A DNA stretch of 64,000 bases from the NCBI GenBank assembly GCA_963070105.1, contig OY718803.1:5624507-5688506 (forward strand), in the 5' to 3' direction. Positions 1 to 11,574 of the stretch are shown here, in pieces (the stretch's first letter is position 1; every line of letters starts with the position of its first letter). The DNA is from Litomosoides sigmodontis. Taxonomy: Eukaryota; Nematoda; Chromadorea; Rhabditida; Onchocercidae. The position numbers were made by a program, and so were the translations under genes. The notes under the pieces are model-generated. The model was not told where the DNA came from, made no database searches, and was given only the letters and a program-made list of their open reading frames with translations.

Positions 1-1028
1 GGAAGGCATGAATGCGTGCGTATGTTTGTACACACACATTGATTGAAATGGGCTTTTTGCTAGTGAAGGAACGAATAATGATGCCAACGAGACCGGAGCT
101 TGTGGTGATGAAAATGCCACAGTAAATTGATTTCTTCTTCACTTTTTTCCTTCGCCAGCGCTCACTTCCGCTGTCACTGCGTGCTGTTCAAATTAATATA
201 CGACGGTTAACTGTTAAATTGGTTTTTCTTGCACTTATTATTATTGTCGTTAATCAATCAACTAATTAATTCGATTATATTACCTCAATGTCTTTATCAC
301 CAACACGCATGCTGTCTCCTCTACAGTTCGCTTAAAGGAAAATTTAAATGCCTGAGGGTATAAACTAGCAAAATTATCAAGCAGATGATAGTAACATGCA
401 GTCGTAAATCTTATAACGGAAGAATAAAATCACTAGACATGTGTTATCAGCTTTACTTTATCATCCATTATTTTTCGTTATAATCGGACACATACTAATT
501 CATGGGAATGAATTTACATTTTAACGAAATCAAAGCATCTCTATAACAATAATTTGTTGAACATATCACTATAATTAGTGCTTCGAAGTGATTTGAAAAA
601 AAGTAGCGCAATCATAAACAAGTGTTAAACACTGCAAAACTCGCAGAACATCATAATTAATGGACCTCACTATCAACAACCACCATTTTTGTGCACATTT
701 CGTCAGCAACTAATCGTTTTACTGCTTTTGTACTCTGTCTCATCACTGTTCAATTTGCTTTGGTTTTATTTTAAAGTAGGATGTCAGCAGCACCGTTGCT
801 GATGACGCTTTTGGTATTATTATTGCTGGTGCTGCTGCATTGTTGTGCCTACTGATTTTCTTTGTCGAGCCATTTCCTATTCCAAACTTTCATCCCTGTT
901 ACGTACGAAGTACAAAAACTGTTGAATTGTTAACAGTTCCGACGCATCTAGCTTTCCTCCTTGTAATTCGATAAGTGACATCTGTTGTCACGGTACACTT
1001 CAACTGCTACACATTTTAACTTGTAATA
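1..1028. other. Upstream non-coding region
   Basis: No coding exon, RNA gene or clear repeat was recognised here. The DNA is AT-rich with scattered short ATT and TTA runs. It precedes the FERM-protein start codon at 1029 and presumably holds its promoter. No convincing trans-splice acceptor directly before the ATG stands out. Confidence 0.5.
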
Positions 1029-4000
1029 ATGTCACCAAGGTCGCTACCACTTGCCTGTTGCATTGAATGTGAAAAGAAGCATCGGGAAGCCAATAAAAGC
1101 TACATGGCGAATAAGATGCCAGCGAATGAAGCTGCCGTGATACCAACATCATTCATAGGTCGCATTAGTGCCCGTAGCAGTCTTTTCTCAGCCAGGGATT
1201 ACAAAACTACAGTGCAACTATTGGATGATAGTGAAACGATCAGTCAAGAATTCAAGGTCCGTTACTCTTTCTTATCGAATAGTACTTGGCAATGGCGCTT
1301 CTACTTAGTCTAAATTTAAGCTCTTTCCTTTTGATATCGAGCTGTTTTAAGTAGCACAAAAATTATTCGCTTCTGATAAGCTGCTGATACGCTGCTATCG
1401 TACTGCCCCACTAATAAGCTTCAACGTTTACGACAGGCACATTATGATAATGTTACTAATTCTAGTGTGGGAATCCTGTGTAGCCACTTTGTTTTTGATG
1501 TCGAGCCAAAGATGTAAAACTTCCAAGCAGTCACTGCGGTTATTTGTCAGAATGGAACACGTCCCATTTATTGACTTATTATCAACTTTTTAAGCGGTCA
1601 ATATATGTAAAGCATATTTTATGGTTAACTTAGTTATGGCAAAGGAAGCTGCTTGCAAAGGCGTCGTGTAGGACAAACTGTTCTCAACTAAAAATATATG
1701 AGTCATCAAAATGCATTACCAATTTTTAAGCCTACCTACGCTTTAATAAAAGCTCCTTGTAAATTCAGTGGTTTAGGTTGGATAATAAACTGAGATAATC
1801 ATTCTCCTGAAATTGCCAGTATAATCACATAATTGTAAATGAGAAAGTGTATTGTTTTAGAAGACATCGAACGCCCAGTCCATATTAGACTATGTGTGCG
1901 AATGCTTGAATATTGTCGAAAAGGACTACTTTGGGCTGCGATATCAGGACTTCAGTAGACACAGAGTATGTTAATATTGGCCCAATTTTTGTCGCATCAA
2001 TTAGAGTCGGGGCATAGAATAATTACACTCATGAAATTTGAGATTATGCATATGCATATCCACGATTAAACTCCTAAACCGTTTTTTCCGACGAAGTTCT
2101 AGAATGTGAAGTTTTGAATTCAAAATTTTGCATCCTTCCATTTCAACTAATGCCTCATGTATTTTTGTTAAACATTGAGGTGATTAATTTTAGTACTGGA
2201 TGGATCTGAACAAACAAATATGTAAACAAGTTCGAGGTAACCAGTTTTGTTCATTTTAACTGTCACATCTGTGCATTGCTAATGAAGAAGCAGCGAAAGG
2301 CAATGAAATAAATCATAGCGAACTTGTAATTTTCATGGAATTCAATGTAAAAATTTTCAAGGTCCTAATGCATCTTTGCGATTTCGCGTGAGGTTCTATC
2401 CATCTGATGTGGCTGTTTTGAAGGAAGAGATAACTCGGCAAGTTACTCAAGTTCCTTGTGGTATACGTTTACAATAAGATAAGAATTGTTTTTAGTTTCT
2501 CACTGATTTATTTGTGACTATTTAAGATGCCCATTATAGTTCTGAAGTATGAACAACTTTATTGTTTGTGTTTATGTTTTATTTGCGGCACTACATATTC
2601 TCGAAAATATTCTACGATTCTTCTAGCTGTGTTCTCAGTGTTCTTTTTATTTCTCATGTAGCGGTATTTGTAAAATTTATCCTAAAGAAATTTAAATTTT
2701 TTTTTGAAGATATATGTTATTTGTGCAACTGCAAAGAGACCTGCTCCATGGACGTTTGTGTTGTCCCCAGAATGAAGCAGCTGTACTTGGCGCGCTTGCT
2801 CTACAATGTTTGTTGCCTTTAATTTAAAATTCATTTATTTTCGAATAGGATGTGGATTTAATTAGCATTACGTACCTACTGCCTAAATGGATCTTCACCT
2901 TTTTTCTTATTAGTCTTAATTTTTGTAAATTTTAGCCACAGTCGGTGATTATGATGCAGAAGAGAGGCCAAAAAACTACGTTGCTGAATACAAGTTGTTT
3001 TTAAAGCAAACCGAAAAACTTGAAGAAAAGATTGCTGAATCTCATAAGTTGTTCAAGTTCGTTGTTACATTTGACAGTATTGCTCTCAATACTTTTTCTC
3101 AACGAAGGCGCGGAATTCCAATTTGACCTTAAAAATTTTCACATGATTATTAATTGTGAATCAAATTTACCACAATTTTTTTGCGTTGAGTTATCAGTTC
3201 TCTTATGCAGAGGTCTTACTCCGGCAGAAGCAGAAATGGAATTTTTGAAACGAGCATCCAAACTGGATACTTACGGATTTGATCCATATACCGTCATGGT
3301 AAATCTTTTAACGAAGTAATAGTCTTTTTTCTTTAATTGTTTGATCCATGTTTTAGTTTCTGGATGTTTTGATTTTGCATTGTTTTTTACAAATGATTTT
3401 TTCCTGTTCAAACATCAGGATATTTTAAGAATAAGCAAAAACAGACAATGTATATCGGAGTTACATGTCGCGGTATCTATATTTACCATATCAGTCGAAT
3501 GATCCATCATATAACATGGTTTGTTTTATCTCTACAAGAAACTAACATCTATCGGACCATCACTTTATGAATAATTATCTGTCATTATTTCTAGGAATGA
3601 ACTGGATAAAGTAGATTATGTTGGAAAAGACATCATGATAACGCCAGTGTCATCTTACGTATCGCCCTATTCATCGTCCTATGAAGATGCTGAAGTATGT
3701 TTGGTAAAAATTTTGCTGAGCAGGTAAAACCTCAAATTACCTCAGTTTCTATGAAATGAAAAAAGAGGTAAACATGAAAAAAATCTGCAAAAAGAATTTT
3801 CCTAAAGCGCTAGTACCTTTCTCATTAATTTATTTCAGCATACAACAGATGCGTTCAAATCCACTTCCAGTATAAGAAATGTGCGATGTTAATTTGGATC
3901 TTTCTTTTACCTTTGATCCATGACAGTTTGTAATTTAATGAAATGTAAAATGGCTCCGTATATGCACTTATTGTATTTAGAATTCCTAATTTTCGTACAC

Positions 4001-6916
4001 GTTTAGATTCTTACTGGGATTTTTTAAAGCTTCTAATAATGTTACTGCAACTAGTAATTAGAATCGTTTTTTTTTTAACTTTCAGGGATTTATCAAGCCT
4101 CATAAGACAGTAAGCGTGCTGAAATTCCAATGCCCATCGGCAGTATTTGCGAAACATCTGTGGCGTCATATTTTGTCACAGCAAGCTTTTTTTACTGAGA
4201 ATGATGCAAAGCATATTAAACCAAAGTTTTCAAAGTTAGCTTTGAATTTTTCTACAGCTTCTAGGGATTATTATGACTTAGACATTTTTATTTGAAGTTT
4301 ACTTAAGAGAATGGATACAATTGAAATGCTGCTTACAGACCGCGTATACCCTTGTTAACCCGTGGTTCAACGTTTCGTTTTCCGACGTCAAGAGTCCTTC
4401 ACGAAATTGAGATACAAGGACTTTGCAAGCGCGATAGGCCTCAACCAATATTTAGCAGGTATCCGTTGGTTCGCCAGGCACCTCGACAACATGTCTGCAC
4501 TACTGGCAATAAGTATAACTCGCTTCCAGTTGTTCGCAATAGTGAGAAAGTTTCTGAAGGTAAACGTATTTGAAATTCATCTCCATCGACAATGCACCAT
4601 TCGTGCTGAAGCTAACAATTATATGGATTTTGAGATTAGCAGTGCTATTTTAACGTTTCTGAAGTCATTTTGTAAATCTTTAAATCAAATGACAGTTAAG
4701 AACGAATGTTTTCAAGCTTTTTGTTCTCTCTAATTCCGATTAGTTATATTTCTTTGCAAAAGTGTGCTAGGTGAGATTTTTCTGTAATTTTTGGGAGTGA
4801 TTTTACATTTAGGGTTTTCAGTAATGCTGGAAAACGAGGGAGAAGAAAAGGCAATAAAACTCTCAGACAGTGCTGTGATAAGTAAAGTGGATTTATTACC
4901 AATAGCCGAAACCTCAACCACTAACACTTCCTCTGGTTCTGAAAATACGGTAAGCTAAGTTCTGATCAGCAATGTTGTTTATTTGGTAATTGAATATTAT
5001 TCGCCTTTATCCCAGCATACTTACATAGTTGCCGTTCTCTCACAATTCATCTGTCACTATCCTTGAAATTTTCTAACAATGTTTCTCTTAAGAGCTTCAG
5101 GAGACATCTCTGTGTGCTGTGTGCAGTTCTTTCAAGTTATGAAGTTTTGTTGTAGATTAATAATAGGCCATTAGTTTAAGATTTTTCTTTAGAGAAGTGG
5201 CATTTTGAACAGGATAGGAAGAGCATCAGTTAGATGACGCACTACCTTCCATTTGCAATTATTTGAAGATTGCAGTGATTTGATTGCTGGGTTGTGCAGA
5301 CATAAATAATTAAGACATCTAAAATTTAGGTTGAAAAAAATTGCATTTGAAGTACGAATTTCGTTTACAAACTTGGATTTTGGTTGTTCCATTTCAGACA
5401 ATATTTACTGTACATCTTGTGCGAAAAGAACCATTATCATCGCAGACGGTATGATAAAATCAGTGCTCACCTCATATTTGTCTTACACGGCCTAAATAAT
5501 GCTTCTTTTGCTAGACTGCTTCATCTGCCACCAAGTTCATGTTAAGCGTAACCTAATTTGTGTTTGTACTGTGAATTGGACTAGTCGTACTTCTTAATGC
5601 GTTATAGTCACAATATGCTCCTCCGGGTATGCATGGCGAATTCTTATTATATGAAAGATCATCGTCCTTACTGTTTTTAAATGAAGTCGAGGGGAATCTC
5701 TAAAATTATCGAGGGAAATATGAGGCATATAGTGTAGCGATTTCATTAATGGCCTTTAATTCTCAGTTTTCGACAAAAATTTGTCTTTATCTTTGATTTT
5801 GGCTTAAGAGTTGTTTAGCTTTTTTCATGCACAAGTTATTAATGTATTGCTATTTTCAGTTCATTTTTTTTGAGTTGCTTCAAGTTACAGTTAATTTTTT
5901 TGCTTTAAGTTACAGTTAATGTAACCATAAACTAGGAAAATAGATATTATTGTGAAATTAAAACTTTAAAAAACAGTTAACCACCTTACTTTTTTGATAA
6001 GATTGCAAAAAAATAACAAATTTTTAGTAGGGAATTGTAAATCTTTGGTTTTTTTGGAATAGCTTCTTTATGTTTCCAGCAATTTTTGTGATGTGACAGA
6101 TACCTGCCGGAAAAATTGACATGACCAGTGAATGTTCTAATTAATCTATACAAGGTGTTATAAAACAAATGTTTGAGTGGTTGTGAGTAATATGTTGATC
6201 ATTAAAACTTTTATAAACTGTAATTTTGCAGTTTGGGAGTTCTGACTGTGGAGTGCAGTTACCAGCGGGTAAAGACTCTTTTGAACAGATGTTGGATGCG
6301 ATGAAACCATTATGTGCCAACATGTCTACTGAAAATTCTTGTCCAAATCCCTGTGCGCCCCTTACAACGACAACGACGACGAAAATAGGTGATGTTGGAT
6401 GTCGCATTAATCATCTAGCATATGATCACAGTACTTCTGCGACCAGCTACCAAGCTTTAGCAAACGAGAAGAAACTGCGAGCTGTTTCGAACCGTGCTAC
6501 TACTTCGATTGCTGCATCTGTCGCTAAAATTTTCCTCTCGATACTGTTGTTTTGGCTTCTGTTAATTGCTGTCGCTATCTCTCTGTTTGAGGTATGCTGC
6601 CGATTTCCTGTTTTATACTGTCCTTTCAGTATTTGATACTGTTGATGGTGTCGTAATTACAGTGTCAAGTAATGAAATTAATTCAGTTCCGGACGTTTCT
6701 TAGTTCACTTTACTAGTAGGTATTTACTGCAGAAAAATATCTTGGCCAAAAATATTTCTTCTCTAAACTTTGTTTTAACTTCTACTGAAGTTCCGTTTTC
6801 AGCACGATTCACCATGGTTAGATTCTATACCAGCTTTGGATTCAGTGAAACATGTGTTGTATGAGCCGCTGCGGCATTATATTTTGGCCCTCTATGTTCG
6901 CTTAGCACATTATTGA
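1029..6916 (+). CDS. FERM-domain protein with C-terminal membrane segment (FRMD3/FRMD5-like)
   Basis: Predicted membrane-cytoskeleton linker of 656 aa. Fifteen exons join in phase: 1029-1256, 1861-1965, 2194-2236, 2362-2437, 2710-2807, 2936-3056, 3211-3298, 3430-3518, 3595-3694, 4086-4234, 4339-4559, 4822-4949, 5398-5448, 6232-6591, 6803-6916. Family landmarks appear in order: the F1 lobe (TVQLLDDSE, then NIVEKDYFGLRYQDFSRHR), an RVRFYP motif, an F2 lobe with QLQRDLLHGRLCC and VGDYDAEERPKNYV, GLTPAEAEMEFL, KLDTYGFDPY, the F3/PH-like lobe with AKHLWRH, and the FERM-adjacent LTRGSTFRF. A hydrophobic helix (IFLSILLFWLLLIAVAISLF) lies at the end of exon 14, followed by a 38-codon tail exon. A membrane helix after the FERM and FA region is known for FRMD3/FRMD5 proteins. 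The fourth intron appears to use a GC donor. Exon 9 could end 9 bases later. Which C. elegans frm gene is orthologous is not decided here. Confidence 0.88.
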
Positions 6917-8700
6917 ACACTTGGAAAACTTTCTCTTTCTTGTTATTTGTGGAAGTATTCACACTGAGTTTCATATTTTCGCAATCATCAACATTTAACT
7001 CATTCTTTTTTTTAAAATGATAGGCCTGCGATTGATCAACTTTTCATACTGCAAAGAAGTTTTGGCCATGTTTTGGAGAGTTTTTTCATTTCATGACAAA
7101 CTCATTTGTTTGAAAAATTCGCATGTTCCTTCTGTTTCATCATTTACTGTTTTCATGAAATACTCTTGTTAGACCTTCCATTTTGTTTTTACTGATAGAG
7201 TTCCATCGTCAATTAGAATGGTTTTTTCTTATTGTCAAATTATTAGGTTAATTTTGAGAAGGAATGAGTTTAACAGTCATAGGAAGTTTTTTTCCAAATT
7301 CACTCGCAATGAGATGCAACACTTCAAGTACTTTACTTAATATTAGTTAAGTTTTTTTTCATTGCAATATTTTTTTAAACAAAACAATCCATCCGTGTTT
7401 CCATGGAAATTTCCTTCCGCAAATCAACCAATCCATTTTCATTAATGGTGGTTGATGATGTGGCTTCGGAAGGATTTGCCTTGTTATAGCTGGGGTCTTT
7501 CCCAAATCTTTGTGTAGGACGCTATTTTACAGTGCAATCTTCAAAAACAGTTGCCGGAAAATTCCAATTTTTTCAAAGGATGTGATGAAGTGACCTTCAC
7601 TGACATTACATGTAGTGTTTCCTTATGCTTCTTTTGCTTGCAGCAACTATAATAGATAAATATTTATAATGTGGATAAGCAGTGGAAAACTTATGAAAGT
7701 AACGAATTCTTTTGCTCAATTGCTTTCAAGGAAGCGCTGGTGTGGTTATTTACAAGACCGCGCAGGTAAAGGTTCGCTTGGATTGTAGCTGCTGCACACA
7801 TAGATTTGAGATTGAAAGGAGACGGTTCCCGAAGGTTGGGAGCATGAAAATTTTACTCTCTCCCGACATCAGTCAATACGTGTTTGACGATGAAAGGTAT
7901 GGCAGTGAGTGATGCACTTCACACTTCCTGCTGCAGAAATACATTAAAGACTTGAAGTGAATGGAGAACAAGTAGCAGTATGCTGTGCCGGCGCTATCGG
8001 TCTTGAACTCGTCACGAGTTTTAGCTGTCATGCGATGACCTCTGACTACTGTTGCATGTCAATGGGCAGTATAAATTACTGCGAACCAGTGTGGCTCGTG
8101 AGTGGGGTTCTCCTTTCCACTCCAATCCATCCACTTCACTTGCAGCATAGCATTTTCAGTATTGTGCGAAACATTGCATCTTACTTTGCTTTCATTTCAA
8201 TCAATTAAGGTGGAGCTGATGTTGACAAGGAATAATTGCATTAGAAGAACGTGGCCTGATTCTCACCGATAGAGCGGCAGAAACTGTCAGTCACTCAAGT
8301 CGGGATGATTTTGTCGGAAAGACCTTTTTCCGATCACTATGGCAACACACTACTACTCGCTGGAAAAGAGCCTTTCTTCGATTTGTAGCCTAAGGCCCCT
8401 CTCTATTTGTCGCTTTTCATTTCTTTTCTTGCAGCGAAATTCTCTCCCAAGTATAGGACGAGGGAACATGGTGCTCGGTATTTCATTTTGAAGAAGCATT
8501 AAATTTTGTACCAGAAAGTTTCATTCCACTAAAGTATGGAATTCCTTAATCTCACTCTCTCTCCCGTCCTCTCTGCAAGAAATGAAACTTGGTTAGTCCT
8601 CAGTTCAGTCATGTGCATTCATCATCCCCCACCGATATTGTGGAAGAAATTGCAGTAATTTCGGTTTACAGCAGGTCATTGTGGTATCCGGATAGTTGCT
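6917..8700. other. Intergenic region between FERM and DHHC genes
   Basis: About 1.8 kb of AT-rich DNA. Short open frames (for example 7712-7912 and 7957-8208) show no family resemblance and no matching splice partners, so none is called as a gene. A 3' splice-like site (TTTACAG, ending at 8671) lies shortly before the DHHC start codon and could be a trans-splice acceptor. Confidence 0.5.
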
Positions 8701-10506
8701 ATGAAGAATTGTTTACCGCTTTGTAGAGCCAATTTTGCGGTAATTTTGAAGTGGACTATCGATGGCCAAGATATGCAGCAACAACGTCGACGTCATAATG
8801 GCTGGACTTGGCCTCCATCACTCTTGCAACTGGTTTTTTGGATAACCATACCTATATTGGCTCCAAGTACAGCATTTTTACTCATACCTTTGCACATACT
8901 GTATGCACCTCTTGCCGTATTCACTGGCACGGTGTGGCTTGTACTACAAATTATCGTACTGACATGTATCGATCCGGCAGTAAACAATTTGCGCAAAGGC
9001 CAAGCGCCAGCATATTTTGACGCAAGCAAGCACGAGCATGTTATTGAAAATCTCTTCTGCAATATTTGCCAAATTAATGTGTTAGCAAATTTTCATTTTT
9101 TCGAAAAATTTAAAGCAAATTTACGGAATGAGTGAGAGATTTGTGAAATGTGTTTCATTTCATGACTTGCAATATAACAGCACGTGGATGAATAACGACG
9201 ATTAACCATCAAAATTGTTGGTATTAAGACAACTAAGTTCGTTTAGATGAGCAAAATTAAAATAGTTTTTTATTCGCTTATAAATTTCAACTAATTATTT
9301 ACAGCGATCCAAATTGCAAACATTGTCGCCAGTGTAACAAATGCATCTCAGGATTCGATCATCACTGTAAATGGCTTAACAACTGCATCGGTTCGGTAAA
9401 TTATAGGTTAGTTCCTTCGAGAAGGTTCTATAAGTTTTATTTTTGCTCCTTGGATAAAAAAAAGTGGGAATTTGTCGACTCTGTTTAAGTTATTGCACAG
9501 CTATTTCTCAATTCCGATACATCGTGAAGAAGATTGCTCAAATTTTGAAATTCGTTAATTTCTGCGAGCATGATTATCATTTTCAGATTATTTTTATTAC
9601 TAGTATTATCAGTATGCCTTATATCAGCTGTCTTATCGATTTGTTTGATCGTACTTGTAGTGATATCATTTGTCAATATTGGATTGCTGCCAGACATAGG
9701 TAAAATATTTTCATTTCTTGCAAGAATTACTAATATTTTAATGAAATTCGAATGTTTTTGTGAAATAATTACCATACACAAAGTATGTGTTGTGAGGAAA
9801 GAGGAAGAATGTAAGAGAGTTGAAAAGTGAAATATTTGATACTTTGAAAAAGAATGAAAAAATTGTATTTCAGATAAGTTGCCAATAGAATTGATGTTGT
9901 GGCAAGGTCTGTGCCTTGGCGTTAGTGTCCCGCATTTAACTGCGGCAGTTTTGTGCGCCCATTTGCTCCATTTCCATTACAAATTATGTCAGTTAATGCA
10001 AATAACTGCAAAATTGCTAGCGTAGCAAATTTAAATCATTTTTTTTAACAATTTGAGAAGTTATCAATGATAAGAATTCATCCGTCTCCTATCTTTTGCG
10101 GTGAAATTCATTCGTTTCAGGGCAACGTGGCATGACAACGTATTACTTTATACGAATTAGTAGAAAATTCAAGGTATGTTTTATTTTTGAATGAAAGTAA
10201 TTATATCCAAATGTTTGAGTGTAATTTGCTCGGGTGAGTGTTTCGTAAACTATTAAATGAAAATCATAGAGTTAAAAAGCTCTTTTTCAAACGTTCTACC
10301 TTTCATTTCTGCAGCAACAAGAACAGCAGCAGCAACCACAACAGGTGGAGAAGAATCGGTCGATAAACGCTGGTTTAAAACCAATCGAAAAAACGTTTCC
10401 CAAACTGAACGTCATTAAGTCGAGAGCTGTCCGTGACTGTAATGTTGACAATGCATACGTCTCTTTCACACTTCAGGATGAGCTCACCAATAATAAACTG
10501 AAATGA
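8701..10506 (+). CDS. DHHC-type protein S-palmitoyltransferase (ZDHHC1/11-like)
   Basis: Integral-membrane enzyme predicted to transfer palmitate from its own cysteine to cysteines of target proteins. Six exons: 8701-9080, 9305-9406, 9587-9699, 9874-9987, 10121-10173, 10315-10506 (317 aa). The N-terminus carries [14 protein letters not shown] followed by two hydrophobic helices at about residues 42-66 and 70-90, as in ZDHHC1/ZDHHC11. The cysteine-rich domain begins with C120 and C123 and continues with KHC, then NKC, and DHHC at residues 145-148 inside [18 protein letters not shown]. The catalytic cysteine is C148. Two more hydrophobic helices follow (exons 3 and 4), and then [12 protein letters not shown], which occupies the place of the TTxE-like motif but ends in TTYYF. 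The last exon is Gln-rich at its start and hydrophilic. The first in-frame ATG is used; Met25 is an alternative start. Confidence 0.9.
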
Positions 10507-10843
10507 TTGGGAATTGATCAGTTGCTCATATAATTTTATCATTTTCTAAAGTTCTGTATAATGAATGAATTTTGTGCCACACTTTTTCTTCAGGCCACCT
10601 TTGTTACTTATTTACCCGGAGAGGTGGATATGGTTTGTTTGGGGAAATGAAAATTCATGAAGAATAAGCTGACTCGAGTGAAATTAATAATTTTATTTAG
10701 GCTATTTTATTTTCCGCTTCTCTTCGAAATTCATTTTCCATGTGAAATGGGTTAATAGCAGTGCTCATCTGTGGAGATAAATTGAGCGGAATTAGGAGTG
10801 CTCTGAGTGCCAACAAACTGTCATGGAATTACGACACAGCAGA

Positions 10844-10903
<60 letters not shown>

Positions 10904-10925
10904 GGTGGTGGTGGTGGCGGTGGTA
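10844..10925. repeat. Compound trinucleotide microsatellite (GCA)n(GTA)n(GTG)n
   Basis: Three successive trinucleotide blocks differ by one base per unit: GCA, then GTA, then GTG. An open frame reads through it as Ala and Val runs, which is a by-product of the repeat. It lies about 0.7 kb before the LRR gene. Confidence 0.9.
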
Positions 10926-11138
10926 GCAATGGAAGATATCATTACGGCTTATTATAAAGGAATTCCTTCCTGTGAAATCTTAAAGAAACAACAGGAAGTG
11001 TAAAGGAAAGGAAAAGGAAGCTTTCCTAAGAGCAATGAAAAATCTTCTAAACCCAACGTCACCTCACCATCACTGTTCGCTTCCGATTAGCGATTCTCTT
11101 CGAACAGATAGGCTCGTCGCTTCTCCTCAGATCTCTCT

Positions 11139-11160
11139 GAGAGAGAGAGAGAGAGAGAGA
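11139..11160. repeat. (GA)n microsatellite
   Basis: Eleven GA units in a row upstream of the LRR gene, with a short CT stretch just before that can pair with it. Confidence 0.85.
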
Positions 11161-11574
11161 CGGGGAAGGGGAAGGTTGCAAGGTGAAATGGTTACTTGCT
11201 AAGTATTAAATAGAAGGAATGAGTGAGTAGTCGTTGCAGAGAATGTACGCTGCAAGTGTGTGCATGCTACGTGCGAATGCGAGTATCGAGAATAGCGTGC
11301 CAGAGGTTGTAGGAATAGAGTAGAATAGAAATAGAATGGAATGGGACAGAATAGTACAGAGGAGTGAGAAGTGATGTGATCCGAATTTGAGTGGGTGCAA
11401 AGGGAACTAGCAGAGGCAGGAGGGTTCAACTGCATTCCGCCACTTCAGTACTTCAATCATCTGAATTCTAATCTAATCCGCCAGTTGATGCAGCCGATCA
11501 GTCAGCCTTAAATGTAATAATCAAATTGGCGTCACTCAGTTTACTTCTTTCCTGCAAGTTCAAAAGTTACGACA

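Larger units (their letters stand above)
10507..11574. other. Intergenic region with trinucleotide and GA repeats
   Basis: Spacer of about 1.1 kb between the DHHC gene and the LRR gene. It holds a compound trinucleotide tract and a GA dinucleotide run, listed separately. It is moderately purine-rich from about 10990 to 11400. No exon was recognised. Confidence 0.5.

Noticed and set aside
7712..8208. Two short open frames before the DHHC gene
   Set aside because: No family resemblance, and phases do not connect to the DHHC exons.
10761..11003. Ala/Val-run open frame
   Set aside because: Produced by the GCA-GTA-GTG trinucleotide repeat.
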